DNA of 64,000 nucleotides from Odiellus spinosus (lineage: Eukaryota; Arthropoda; Arachnida; Opiliones; Phalangiidae): positions 2,978,376 to 3,042,375 of the forward strand of contig OY987239.1 in assembly GCA_963920705.1 (NCBI GenBank), read 5' to 3'. Positions 42,996 through 52,776 of this stretch are shown piece after piece (the first letter of the stretch is position 1; each line of letters starts with the position of its first letter). The notes under the pieces were generated by a model that saw nothing but the letters and a program-made list of their open reading frames with translations, searched no databases and was not told the origin of the DNA. The translations under genes and the position numbers were made by a program.

Positions 42996-43817
42996 TCACT
43001 TTAATAAAAGACGTACTTCTAACGGTTTCAAACCGGTAAATTTTACGAGAGGGAGTTTAGGCCAACTTTCGTAGATATAATTTAAAGAATCCTCTTTATT
43101 GTAAGAAACAACACTTTGCATGAACGACACATCGGGAATTTTAATTGATAAAAGACTGAATATACAAACAATATCGCCTTTCGCGTATTTCGTAAATTGG
43201 TGAAAATCGTATGAGAATTTAAAAGCATTCGTCATAAAATCGTCACTACGAATGAACGCAAAGTTAATACCCTGCGGGGTTGGATCACGATCTAAAAGAT
43301 GCCATCCATCACCGACATTTAAATGGGGGGTATGTTTAAAGGTATATTTGCTCTTTAATTCATTAAAACTCTCGGTTAATTGTCTTCTCAGACTTTTCAG
43401 AATATAAACCACAACATCGGGATTAGTTATATATAATCCGTCAATGAAAGTCGGTAACCTTCTCAACCATTTTTGTTCATTTAAAATTTTTTGAATACCA
43501 AGTTTATCTGATGGATTTGGGCCTAAGCGCCAAAAACCAAAGTCCGAAATCCACGGGTGGTTTATTATAATTCTTTTAAAAATCGTAACTTTCGAACAAT
43601 ATTTCCCGTTTATATAATATTTACGCACTATATCCGTAGGCACTACGTGTACCCACTGTAGAGCATGTAAGAACCATAAAAATCTACAAAATTCTAAATG
43701 CTCTCTATAAATTTTTGCAACTAAAAATTCATTAAGACCTAACTTGACAAACCGTCTTGTCTGTCCAGTACAAACAACGCTATTAGTTGCTAGAATTAAG
43801 AGACTGGGCGGATCCAT
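42996..43817 (-). CDS. unknown Polinton protein
   Basis: 273 aa from ATG 43817; the frame is open further up but without ATG. I do not recognise it. It has no signal peptide or clear membrane helix. Features are an aromatic-rich middle (FLWFLHALQWVHVVP, HPWISDFGFWRLGP) and NVGDGWHLLDRDPTPQG near residue 175. It sits directly before PolB, 29 bp apart, so a replication accessory role is possible. Confidence 0.5.
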   Translation of the reverse strand: MDPPSLLILATNSVVCTGQTRRFVKLGLNEFLVAKIYREHLEFCRFLWFLHALQWVHVVPTDIVRKYYINGKYCSKVTIFKRIIINHPWISDFGFWRLGPNPSDKLGIQKILNEQKWLRRLPTFIDGLYITNPDVVVYILKSLRRQLTESFNELKSKYTFKHTPHLNVGDGWHLLDRDPTPQGINFAFIRSDDFMTNAFKFSYDFHQFTKYAKGDIVCIFSLLSIKIPDVSFMQSVVSYNKEDSLNYIYESWPKLPLVKFTGLKPLEVRLLLK

Positions 43818-43883
43818 ATTTAATACACACAAAAGTTAACTAACCTGATAATTGTTTTTTCAAAAAAAATGGAAAATCAATAC

Positions 43884-44315
43884 TTAAGTTTTCTTTGAGC
43901 GTTTGATTGGAGGGACGATAACCTTCTCCGGGTTCTCCCTCATTTCTCTGGCAATTCGGGCTATCATGGTGTTGATCAGTTTTGATTCGCGGGAATCCTC
44001 GTCAACGATGAACTTCAATCTCCGCGAACTTTGTTCCCAGATTTGGGACGCGGCGACATCTTTTATATCAGAATAATTGTAAATCTGAATATCGAAGTAG
44101 ACCTCTCCTTTGGTCGCCGGCAGCTTGATAGTATACGTAGAATTATCACTTCTTATATCGAACCGCGGAACAATGCCACCCTGGCGATCGACTGTTGATT
44201 CCTCAACCATTGACTGGATATGTTGTTCCAATTCTGACCGCCAGTCGTCCACCTCGGACAAGTCGGGTAGCGTGTTGACCAAGTCCAATTTCCTTTTCTG
44301 CGAGCTACCGGCCAT
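43884..44315 (-). CDS. unknown small Polinton protein, first of the leftward block
   Basis: 143 aa from ATG 44315 (MAGSSQKRKLDL). Basic at both ends (KRK; PPIKRSKKT), acidic in between, with FDIRSDNSTYTIKLP and IKFIVDEDS-like strands. It looks like a small nuclear, possibly DNA-binding protein. A TATA box lies about 50 bp upstream. It is the first gene of the block that includes PolB, so it is perhaps early expressed. I cannot assign a family. Confidence 0.5.
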   Translation of the reverse strand: MAGSSQKRKLDLVNTLPDLSEVDDWRSELEQHIQSMVEESTVDRQGGIVPRFDIRSDNSTYTIKLPATKGEVYFDIQIYNYSDIKDVAASQIWEQSSRRLKFIVDEDSRESKLINTMIARIAREMRENPEKVIVPPIKRSKKT

Positions 44316-44360
44316 GATGATGATCGAGAGAGTTTGTGATATTTTCAACTAAAAATAGTG

Positions 44361-44373
44361 GTTTATATACACC
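44361..44373 (-). promoter_or_regulatory. TATA box of the leftward (PolB) gene block
   Basis: On the minus strand GTGTATATAAACC, about 50 bp before ATG 44315 and followed about 30 bp later by TATCACAAAC, a plausible start site. Confidence 0.5.
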
Positions 44374-44418
44374 CTTGTATAGGTATTTTAATCGAAAAAA
44401 AAATGAACTTTCAAGATA

Positions 44419-45030
44419 GTTCATCATCTAGGTCACACCTCGAAACAACTTTTGGGCGTTTTTTTTTGTCTATTTTTTAAGAAAAGCGGGACCTATTTTA
44501 TTTAGACATGTCCGGACTTCAAGATGTTAGTTAGCTGGAATAGTTAATTTCCGGGGTCACGCTTCCAAACAAGTATTGTCCGGATTTTTAGATCTGAATA
44601 GGCCTTATACGATTTATTATATCAAGACGTTCAAACTGTCAGAAAAATACGTATTTACTTCCTTTAAACTTTGTTCTGTTCGGACTTTCAAGGTTAGCAG
44701 AGTTCATCATCTAGGTCCCATCTCGAAACAGCTTTTGGGCGTTTTTTTTGTGTATTTTTTTAGGTCTGATCAAAACTTTTTAAGAAAAGCGGGACCTATT
44801 TTATTTAGACATGTCCGGACTTCAAGATGTTAGTTAGCTGGAATAGTTAATTTCCGGGGTCACGCTTCCAAACAAGTTTTGTCCGGATTTTTAGATCTGA
44901 ATAGGCCTTATACGATTTATTATATCAAGAAGTTCAAACTGTCAGAAAAATAAGTATTTACTTCCTATAAATCGAGTTCGGACTTCAAATGTTGGTTAGC
45001 TGGAATAGTTAATTTTCAAGTTCACGCTTT
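44419..45030. repeat. tandem ~300-bp duplication between divergent promoters
   Basis: Two long units (from about 44419 and 44702) with CATCTAGGTC, CTCGAAACA and TTGTCCGGATTTTTAGATC, and a third partial unit (GTTAGCTGGAATAGTTAAT at 44530, 44833 and 44995). It lies between the leftward TATA (44361) and the rightward TATA (45139). No coding frame; a candidate control region. Confidence 0.7.
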
Positions 45031-45138
45031 GGAACTAGTTATAACTGGAATCAACTGACATTTTATGATGCGAATAGATCTAAAACAACTTTCTAACAAA
45101 AAAAAATATAATTTGATCAAAAAAAAAAAATCTTAGAC

Positions 45139-45145
45139 TATATAA
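45139..45145 (+). promoter_or_regulatory. TATA box before the spliced right-arm gene
   Basis: CTATATAAGG, 185 bp upstream of ATG 45330. Confidence 0.45.
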
Positions 45146-45329
45146 GGATCGAAAAAACGTTTTAACTAGTATCTCGCTTTTAACCCGGATCATCCGCTGC
45201 TTTATTCTGAAAACTTCGTCTTAATCTTAAAAATCTAAATTTTTTCCAAGTTTAAAATTTAAAAATCTGCTTCTAAATTCTCAAGTTTTAATCCAACTTT
45301 AAACTTTTTTAAAAAACTTAATATCTACG

Positions 45330-46191
45330 ATGAACGCCGCTACGCAAACTTGTAAGTACTTTTTTATTTTTTAAATATTAGAATATTTAGTTTCAATTTG
45401 TACATTATTCTTTTCAAAATTAGTAATATATATACATTAAAATATCATTAAACAGTTTTTAAATATAATGCAACGTATACAGTTTAGTATACAGTTTAGA
45501 AATTATATAACGAAACGATGATTACAATTTTAGATTAGCGTAGTAGTAGCCGAGTAGAGCAGGGTTGTAAATAACGTAAATCAGGTTTTTGATTCCCACA
45601 AAATGGGGAGTTGGGTTCCTCATTCGTTGTTCTAAAAAAAGGTTTTATATTATAGATCTACCGGAGGATATTGTTGTTGTAGAAGTAATTTACTTGCGGG
45701 GGCGTCCCGTATTCAGCCCCCGCAAGGGGAAAAAACATGCCGATTTCGTGGCTAAAGAGCTGGCGGCTGTTAGCTTTATGAAGTGCGGATGTGGGGATGG
45801 GTACATCACCAAGGTACTCGAACACTCGTCATACATGTCACCTTACGCCTTGAGTGAAGTATCCACCCCAGTCCGGAAAGCGAACTCATTTGCTATCACC
45901 AACCTCACCGGGCTCAACTGGGCGGCTGGGGCTTTACCATACACCAGTCTCGTGCCCCATTGCAAAGCCTTAAATGGCTATAAAAAAATTCTCTGCAAGG
46001 GGCACGAGAAGACTTTACTAGCGGCCGAGCTGATCGGAGCGGCGGTCGAAGACCTGGACAAGCACGGATGCCCCGCCGTCCCATGGGCAGCAAACCCGTG
46101 TAGTTTACACGATGGTGTAAATATAAAGTGCGCGCGAGAAAGTGCGCAGGTGTACGCGGACTGGGTGTTGGAAAATTACCAACTTTTTTAA
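45330..46191 (+). CDS. spliced Polinton right-arm gene (one intron), unknown function
   Basis: The long open frame to 46191 has no upstream ATG. An ATG at 45330 opens 22 bp that end at a consensus donor (T|GTAAGT, 45351/45352). The acceptor TATTATAG ends at 45655, and exon 2 (45656-46191) continues in phase, giving about 185 aa. The body has VEVIYLRGRPVF near the start, GLNWAAGALPY in the middle, and KGHEKTLLAAEL followed by a Cys/His-rich end (HGCPAV, CSLH, KCARES). This resembles an uncharacterised arthropod family linked to mobile elements (YVKG.EK..FL ... CP pattern), from memory. A strong hairpin overlaps its stop. Confidence 0.55.
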
Positions 46192-46209
46192 TTTCCACAC
46201 CCAGTCCGC
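46156..46209. terminator. 20-bp hairpin across the stop of the spliced gene
   Basis: GCGGACTGGGTGTTGGAAAATTA (46156-46178) pairs with 46189-46209 around a 10-base loop. The stop codon is in the right arm. It could mark the transcript end or shield the 3' end. Confidence 0.5.
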
Positions 46210-46234
46210 GTGCTAAGTGCGCGAAAAAATTAAA

Positions 46235-46269
<35 letters not shown>

Positions 46270-46351
46270 TTATAAACTATATAACTATTTATAACTTTGA
46301 AATAAAAGAAACTTTTAAAAATATATATATAAATTGTTTTTTTTTCCTTAC

Positions 46352-46748
46352 CCTTAGCTTCATTCTCTGAATTAGGATGGGGGGGTAACGAATCGTCCCT
46401 TAAAACATTAAAGTTCTCTTCAACCTCTTTGGTATTCTCGGAATTTTTGCAGAGGCCCTAAAAATACGTTAAGAAATTTACTCCTATCTATATACTAGCC
46501 AGCGAGCTTTGAAGTAAAAGGGTTGAACCACTTTTACAGGGGCTGTTATAATAAAGAGTACAATTTAATCTTGTTATATTAATCGCCAATGCATTCTCTC
46601 AGGCTCTCAAAGCTTTTTCTATACCTTTCATAGATTTCTCTAGACCTTTTTTTCTTCCTTATTCCTTTCTACAACATCCACCTTCTCCTGTTCCGCGATG
46701 AAATTGTTGTAGTAATCTGGATCAGGGGAGGCTGGAGATTCGAAATTC
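46352..46748 (-). other. possible exons of a minus-strand gene
   Basis: Two open pieces with splice-like borders. 46748-46643 begins after TTCTAG and reads FESPASPDPDYYNNF. 46457-46352 begins after TTTTTAG and ends at a GTAAGG donor, with ENTKEVEENFNV. The composition is acidic and proline/asparagine-rich, unlike a chance frame. An A7 run breaks the first piece. The joining is unproven and the function unknown. Confidence 0.3.
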
Positions 46749-46814
46749 CTAGAACATTTTTTCAATTTCTAGCATAAATTCAGTAGTTAACTAATTATAA
46801 TAATAATAGTACAG

Positions 46815-47068
46815 CTTACCCGAGCAAACAAATCCAGAGGATGTATCGGTTATTTAATGAACATCGCCAAATTAATGAAGATATTACAAATAATCATCTG
46901 GCTAGGAGATACCCATTGTTATAACTACGCGTCTCAACAAGACGGACAGTTTTTACGCCCGCAAGTGGACGTCTTAAAAAAGAATGGTTTTATAATCCGA
47001 GTGGAAAAGTGTTTTCAAATGATTCTGTATATCAAAAAGAATATGACGAAATTTATAACCGTATGTGA
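46815..47068 (+). pseudogene. possible terminal exon with an in-frame stop
   Basis: After TACAG (46810-46814) one frame runs to TGA at 47066-47068, interrupted by a single TAA at 46922-46924. It reads MYRLFNEHRQINEDI early and FYNPSGKVFSNDSVYQKEYD late; the latter recalls the NP.TGK short adaptor motif of insect DNA viruses. Either a decayed gene or coincidence. Confidence 0.3.
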
Positions 47069-47378
47069 AATAAAAACAAATATTTTTTCACAAACAATTT
47101 TTATTGTATCAAATTTATTTAACATACTATTTATAACCGTATATGAAATAAAAACAAATATTTTTTTCACAAACAATTTTTTATTGAATCAAATTTATTT
47201 AACATACTATTTATAACCGTATATGAAATAAAAACAAATATTTTTTTTTCACAATCAATTTTTTATTGTATCAAATTTATTTAACATACTATTTATAACC
47301 GTATATGAAATAAAAACAAATATTTTTTTCACAAACAATTTTTTATTGTATCAAATTTATTTAACATACTATTTCAGA
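47057..47378. repeat. four ~80-bp tandem repeats
   Basis: Units begin ACCGTATATGAAATAAAAAC at about 47058, 47137, 47217 and 47298. Each includes an AATAAA signal. It lies at the 3' ends of converging frames. Confidence 0.9.
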
Positions 47379-47693
47379 CTATCGTTTAACCCTTCGAATG
47401 ATGTAACCATAACACCGACGGCATCGATTGTTCAAAGACGAACTGTCGTAGATCTCCCAAATATACGGCATAATTAGTAGCAATCCGAGAATATGATAAG
47501 TAGACTCGAATACGTATCGCGCATCTCGATTGTAAATTGATCTAATTATACCAATTGGTAAGGCAATAGGCGTGAAAAAAACTCGAGCAAAATATTTCCA
47601 ACGTCTTAGGCAATAAGAATCGTGATAAACGAAACGTTTCCATCGACAACATTGACAAGTCTCCCACGAGACGTGACCAGTTTCTTCGTCCAT
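47379..47693 (-). CDS. small zinc-ribbon/membrane protein next to right TIR
   Basis: 104 aa. Starts MDEETGHVSWETCQCCRW and ends with CRRCYG, so two Cys pairs could bind one zinc. Between them lie one or two hydrophobic stretches (about 36-52 and 66-83). It starts about 130 bp after the TATA box of the right TIR and is the only gene facing that promoter. I do not recognise a family. Confidence 0.5.
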   Translation of the reverse strand: MDEETGHVSWETCQCCRWKRFVYHDSYCLRRWKYFARVFFTPIALPIGIIRSIYNRDARYVFESTYHILGLLLIMPYIWEIYDSSSLNNRCRRCYGYIIRRVKR

Positions 47694-47790
47694 TATTAAC
47701 CGTATGATTCGCTTTCAAATACTACAATGATACACACTATCTACCCCTGGCGTGTAAAAGTTAAGGAGGCTTCATACATTGATGAAGTAT

Positions 47791-47991
47791 CGAAAGGTTT
47801 ACAATGATAAGTGGGTGTTTCGTATATAGGTCTTTGACTTTTTTGACATTTTTGACCTTTTTGACCTTTGACCTTTAACCTTTAACCTTTGACCTTTGAC
47901 CTTTGACCTTTAACCTTTGACCTTTCACCTTAACCCGTTGCATACATCTATTAAACAGGTTTGCTGCACTCGAGGTCCCACTATTACTACT
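47791..47991 (-). repeat. Polinton right terminal inverted repeat
   Basis: Inverted counterpart of 30879-31095, with its own AAAGGTCA/AAAGGTTA array (47838-47932) and TATATA box (47823-47828). The arrays differ in unit number between the ends. Confidence 0.95.
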
Positions 47992-47997
47992 GATATA
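47992..47997 (+). other. target site duplication, right (GATATA)
   Basis: Matches the left copy at 30873-30878. Confidence 0.95.
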
Positions 47998-50345
47998 TGG
48001 AAAACAGCTTAGCGTGTGCTGCCAACTCAAACTGATATTAAACGGTCACATTTCTATAAATGTTTGGACATTGTGTAATGTTCTTACAGAGACATAATAG
48101 ATTTAATAAGCCACATTATTAAGTAATGCGATTTAAATTCAATCGCCTCAGTTTATTCGAGTACTATACCCAAAAGATCGTGAGAAAGGGCCTCTTAACC
48201 CCGAAATATAGGCGAGAAACGATTGCCCACACAATCGAAGACGACACCACCGCGCAAGTGAGAGGGTTCACCACAATTCTAAACGCTAACGTAAGCCACC
48301 CATTGAACGATAAGATGGCATGTTTACGTCTTGAGTCCCAAGATTTTTGCTCTACGTGCTAGGTCACGTTACACAGGATATCCCCTTACACCGGAAGTGA
48401 CAGACACACAGACACGACGAACGTAAAACCTCCCCGTGAACAAGTTCACTCGGGGAGGTAAAAACCAAATGATAAGAAAATCGTGCCTAATTTTTAATTA
48501 GTGTGAATTTAATGGGATACTCATGATATAATAAAATTAAACGGCTGAAGAGGGCTACCCGAGTAGAAGAACCCATTGAATGTAATTTTCAGTTATCGAT
48601 AAAAAATACCATTAAAAAAGCTTATCTATTGATTAATAAATAAATTTTTGTTCATCTATTTAGAGCCACTTAAAAAAGTTCGGCTAGGTTTATGTTTTAA
48701 CCTTTTCGTAACCCATTCAGCCACCTTTCTCTCTATTACTTCATATATCTTATCAATCTTTCAGTACTGAAATCTTTCTTTAACCAAGAGAAGCACTCGT
48801 ACTCAATAAACTATACTTTCTCTCTATTAACTCGAATTCAATGGATATTTCTTATCATTCTACTGTTTGTTTACCATTTTGAAGCAATTAATAAAGCTCG
48901 GCTAAGCTTATAATTTCACCCTTTTGTAACCAATTCAGGCACCTTACTTTCTATTAATTCATGTACTTTATCAATATTTCATTATTTAAATCTGTTTAAC
49001 TAAAGATACTCTCGTACCCGAGGAAGTCTTATCAAATTTTGTCGAAGTACCTTTGTCTCCATTAATTCGATTTCAGTGGAGGGTGGGATCTTGGATACCC
49101 GTGTAAACGCACTTTTATTTAGATTCTTCAATCCACCCCAAGTTTGCAGCAAGACTAAGGCTGTACTGCCCGTTATACCTTTGCTTTTTTGACTAAATGA
49201 TTTATATGGAAAATAGTTTAGCGCGTGCTGCCAACTCAAGCTGGTATTAAACGGTCACTATTCTTTAAATTTTTGAACAATTTCTTAAATATCTTCTAAA
49301 CTATCTCGAATTTTAAATTGATTTTTCAGCTTCGTTATTAATTAGATTCAGTTAAACAATATTATTATTTTAAGTTAAAATTTAAATGCATTGTACACTT
49401 CAATTCACTAAAATATATCGCGGCATAAGGCCAAAATAGTTAGGGCATGGAAAAGGGGTATATATAGCTTTCGCGAACCTTTATTCATCGAGCGAGTAAC
49501 CGAGAAGTGTTGGGGAAAACCCCCCCTTCTCAACGTCTAGACGTTTATCGTAACTGCACCACAAAGACCCGTAGAGGAAGGAGATTAGTGAAGTGTAAGG
49601 TTGATGTGGACTATATTAGTGAGGGACGCCTCGCTAATATGGCCCGCTGAGATCAGACACTAGAGGTTGAACCTTGGTGTGGGGATAACGGGATGTGATT
49701 ATAACAGTGGGAGACGTCCCATTGCGTATAATCGCCTTCAACTGTCCAGCATCGAGGTTTGACCGTAAAGTGGATGGTGAAAGGCGATAATATGCAATTG
49801 GAGACACCCTGTTGCATATAATTGCACGACTCCTGAAACTCAATGTGCTAATTCCCGTTAAACGGAATTGATTACGTCTCTAGACTTTTTGCTCCTCGAG
49901 CTAGGTCACGTGATTTCCGGTTACACAGGATATCGGCTTACACAGGAAGTGACAGACACACAGTGTAAACCTCCCCCTGAACTAAAGTTCAGTCGGGGAG
50001 GTAAAAAGGCCCATAATGAGCATGACTAATGGTGGTCATTTGCAAATTTTCAGCTCAAAAGATAACCTGAAAAAGTTTGGCGCGTGAAAACACGCCTTTC
50101 TATGAATAAATAATAAATACGTATGCCCGTCTCGTATTTAAAATATGGCCGAAAATTCAGTTTTAATTTTTTATGACATTGTTCCACCAATTTTAAAAAT
50201 CTGAAAAAATTCAGGGGTCAACTTTGACCCAAAATACACAGAGAGGGCCATATTTTTTTTTCGAGAGGGCCATATTTTTTTTTTTTAATAAATTTTCAAA
50301 TTTTACAACGCTTGTAAAATATTTGCTTTTAAGCGTGAATTTTTA
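47998..50345. repeat. continuation of the host repeat array
   Basis: 47998-48305 completes the unit split by the Polinton. 48303-48464 repeats 28851-29008 including the CCTCCCCG hairpin. 48465-49090 repeats 29009 onward. 49086-50005 is another hairpin-family copy. 50020-50345 shares a piece with 57250-57345. No gene is supported. Confidence 0.75.
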
Positions 50346-51850
50346 ACAAGTTGGGAAACCAAAATATTATCTCCCCGACGCCGACGTTAACTTAATCTAA
50401 CCTAACCCTACCTTAAATAAAAGATGAAAAGAAATGTAGTGTATTGAAAGAGTAAAAGTAACAGGGTGCTTTTGATTCACACTTTCAATTTCCCATTTAC
50501 GTTACGGAGTAAAGTACTTTCCCTTAACCTCAAGGTATCAGAATCCAAAAGGTTGCCCTGCGTAACTCATAATTATGTGCAGCAGGTCGTAGTCCTCTTA
50601 ATTAGACACACCAAAGTAAATATAAAAAATAAAGTCTTGAAATATAAATTAACACATCAGTATAGGCTGTACTGTGTCATTATCTTTATGATAATCCACT
50701 GATTTGATAAGACGAATGATTCAGTCTCGGATAGCAAAGTATAGAAGAAATTTCAACGACAAAGATTTGGTAGCAAACTCCTCTCGGACAAAACTAAGAA
50801 ATATTCTAGACTGAATGTTCTATTTACAACCCATTGTCGGTAGATGATTGGCAATTACTTCCGGTACCGTTTTCGTCTGAAATTCTTGTTGTGACGTGCT
50901 AATAGAGGACCATTGCTGAATTTTTCGTCATACGAGTGATCCCAGTCATTGGAAGAATCCAAGGATGGAGCTGGTAGAGAGAGGTTTTACAAACCCGCTG
51001 ACAAGACGTCAGTTTCCATTCCTATGATAAAAAAATATCTTAATGACTAAAAATAGATTAATTTCCATACCGTTAGTATTTATACTTGAAAAGCTCCTTT
51101 TATGTTGAGAATAACGTGTTTGTATGAAGAAATGTCGAGCTTTTACTGACTGTAGGTATCTCATATTTCAAGTCTGAAAACACTCACTGCTTCGCATGTT
51201 TCAATTCTTCGTAGCCAGGCCGTCGTTTTCTGGTGATAAATGAAAGCCGGGTCGTTGCTCTGTTGACTTTAAATGGTGATGACATTCCGCGCTGGTTGAT
51301 CATCTCACTTATGTCATTGCTTGATCATCTCACTTAAGTCATTGCAGCTCTCTTTCGTCTCGTCCCCTGGTCCGCTAACGAAGTTTACTATATGCGGCTG
51401 CTTTTCATTATGAAATTTATCGGAAATGTTTCTTGGTTTTATAGTGGAGAAAATTGAAGCCTATTTTTGTTTTTTTCCAACATCAGATGTCCATTTTTTA
51501 TTCTAATTGGTGTATTTTATTGTTTTTTAAACACCTACTCTACTTCTGTTCAAGGAGAGTTTTCACGACTTTTATTTTTCTTAAGAGGTTTAACATTTTG
51601 TATCAATCCGCCTCAGCTTTAAGCCTTATACACCAATTCCCCTTGAAATGGTTAAAATTGTACCGAGTATAATCGAAGTTATTATATTATATAGTATATT
51701 ATCTCTTATCTAAATTATGTCGTTTCAATCTTGGGTACCCGCGTAAACGCACCTTTATGTAAATTCTTCAATCCACCCCAAGTTTGCATTAAGCCTAAAC
51801 CTATACTGCCCGTTATACCTTTGCTTTTTTGACTAAATGATATATTCGGA
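50346..51850 (+). repeat. long dispersed repeat, copy 3
   Basis: Collinear with 16196-17770 without the pentamer expansion (near 51355). Ends at GACTAAATGATATAT, the same target family as the Polinton site. Confidence 0.7.
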
Positions 51851-52184
51851 GAACCCGGTAGGGTTCTATGTATTGGGCTGATCATCATTTGTAATGCAAT
51901 TTTGATTTCCTTAAAAAATTCAGTCTCTAGCCAATCAAAACGCTCCATTTTCCCATTGAAATAACATTAAAATCGACTTTTTCGAGGACATGTCTGTTCC
52001 GGGGCATAACTTATCGAAATAATCATTTGTTACAGTTGAAACTAATTTTAAATGAAAGATTAAAGTTCGAATGTGTGCCTTTTCTAAGTTTCGTTTAAAA
52101 ATATTAAGTCTAAGTATTTTAAAATTAATTCTGAAATTGACCATTTTTTTGGTACTTAGCTGGTTTCGCGCATGGCCAAATTCG

Positions 52185-52700
52185 TAATGTTATTCTATGG
52201 GATTTAGTTTTTTGAAAGTGGCTTACCTTTCAGATTTATTTTCTAATACTTCCGGATATTTTTCAGACTTGGATTTTCCGTGTGGTATGAATTAAGTTTC
52301 AAGCTTTATTTTAAGACTAATTTCATAATTTTACACCGATTAGTTGGCCCACAATCTATTCATGAAAACGGAGGGAACAACAAGGCGGAGAAATAGATTC
52401 GCCAAAAACCTAAGCCTAATTTGACAAAATAGGCTTAGGTTTTATATGGCTTTTTAAAATCACGAGCACGAGCGCGCGCGCTTGATTTGGAGGCTATGGG
52501 TATTGAACTCTAATGACTTAATTTCTCCTTCTTCATATTTTTGCCGTTTATAGACTGTGACCAAACTAATCGGTATAAAATTATGAAATTAGTCTTAAAA
52601 TAAAACCTGTAAAATATTTGGAAGCATTAGAAAATAAATCTGAAAGGTAAGTCTCTTGCAAAAAATCTAAATCCCATAGAATAACATTAATTTTCAATTT
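52185..52700. mobile_element. fold-back MITE-like element
   Basis: Arms 52185-52350 and 52553-52700 are inverted copies (for example CATAATTTTACACCGATTAG against CTAATCGGTATAAAATTATG). Both ends share GTTATTCTATGGGATTTAG. No coding frame. 51850-52185 shows no gene. Confidence 0.75.
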
Positions 52701-52776
52701 CTCCGACATAAAAGTACTCTCCTTTTTAAAAATGAGTGAAATTCCAAACGACTTGCCATTCCGAACGGCAATAAGG

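Larger units (their letters stand above)
30879..47991. mobile_element. Polinton/Maverick element, 17.1 kb, complete ends
   Basis: Bounded by inverted repeats beginning AGTAGTAATAGTGGGACC, each flanked by GATATA. It holds a protein-primed PolB, retroviral-type integrase, packaging ATPase, adenovirus-type protease and two capsid proteins, which together define the group. Genes from the left run rightward to 36455. Those from 44315 run leftward to 36461, so the two blocks converge with a 5-bp gap. Most frames are open; the protease is broken and the ATPase start may be, so the copy is young but probably not autonomous. Confidence 0.97.

Noticed and set aside
46239..46267. Long A-run considered as the poly-A tail of a retroposed gene
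   Set aside because: No target duplication was found, and the gene before it appears to keep an intron, so retroposition does not fit.
25244..48362. Recurrent ~61-aa frames starting MRFKFNRLSLF at 25244, 29880 and 48126
   Set aside because: They are parts of a nucleotide repeat. The diverged fourth copy (about 14862) has a stop early in the frame, so coding is not conserved.
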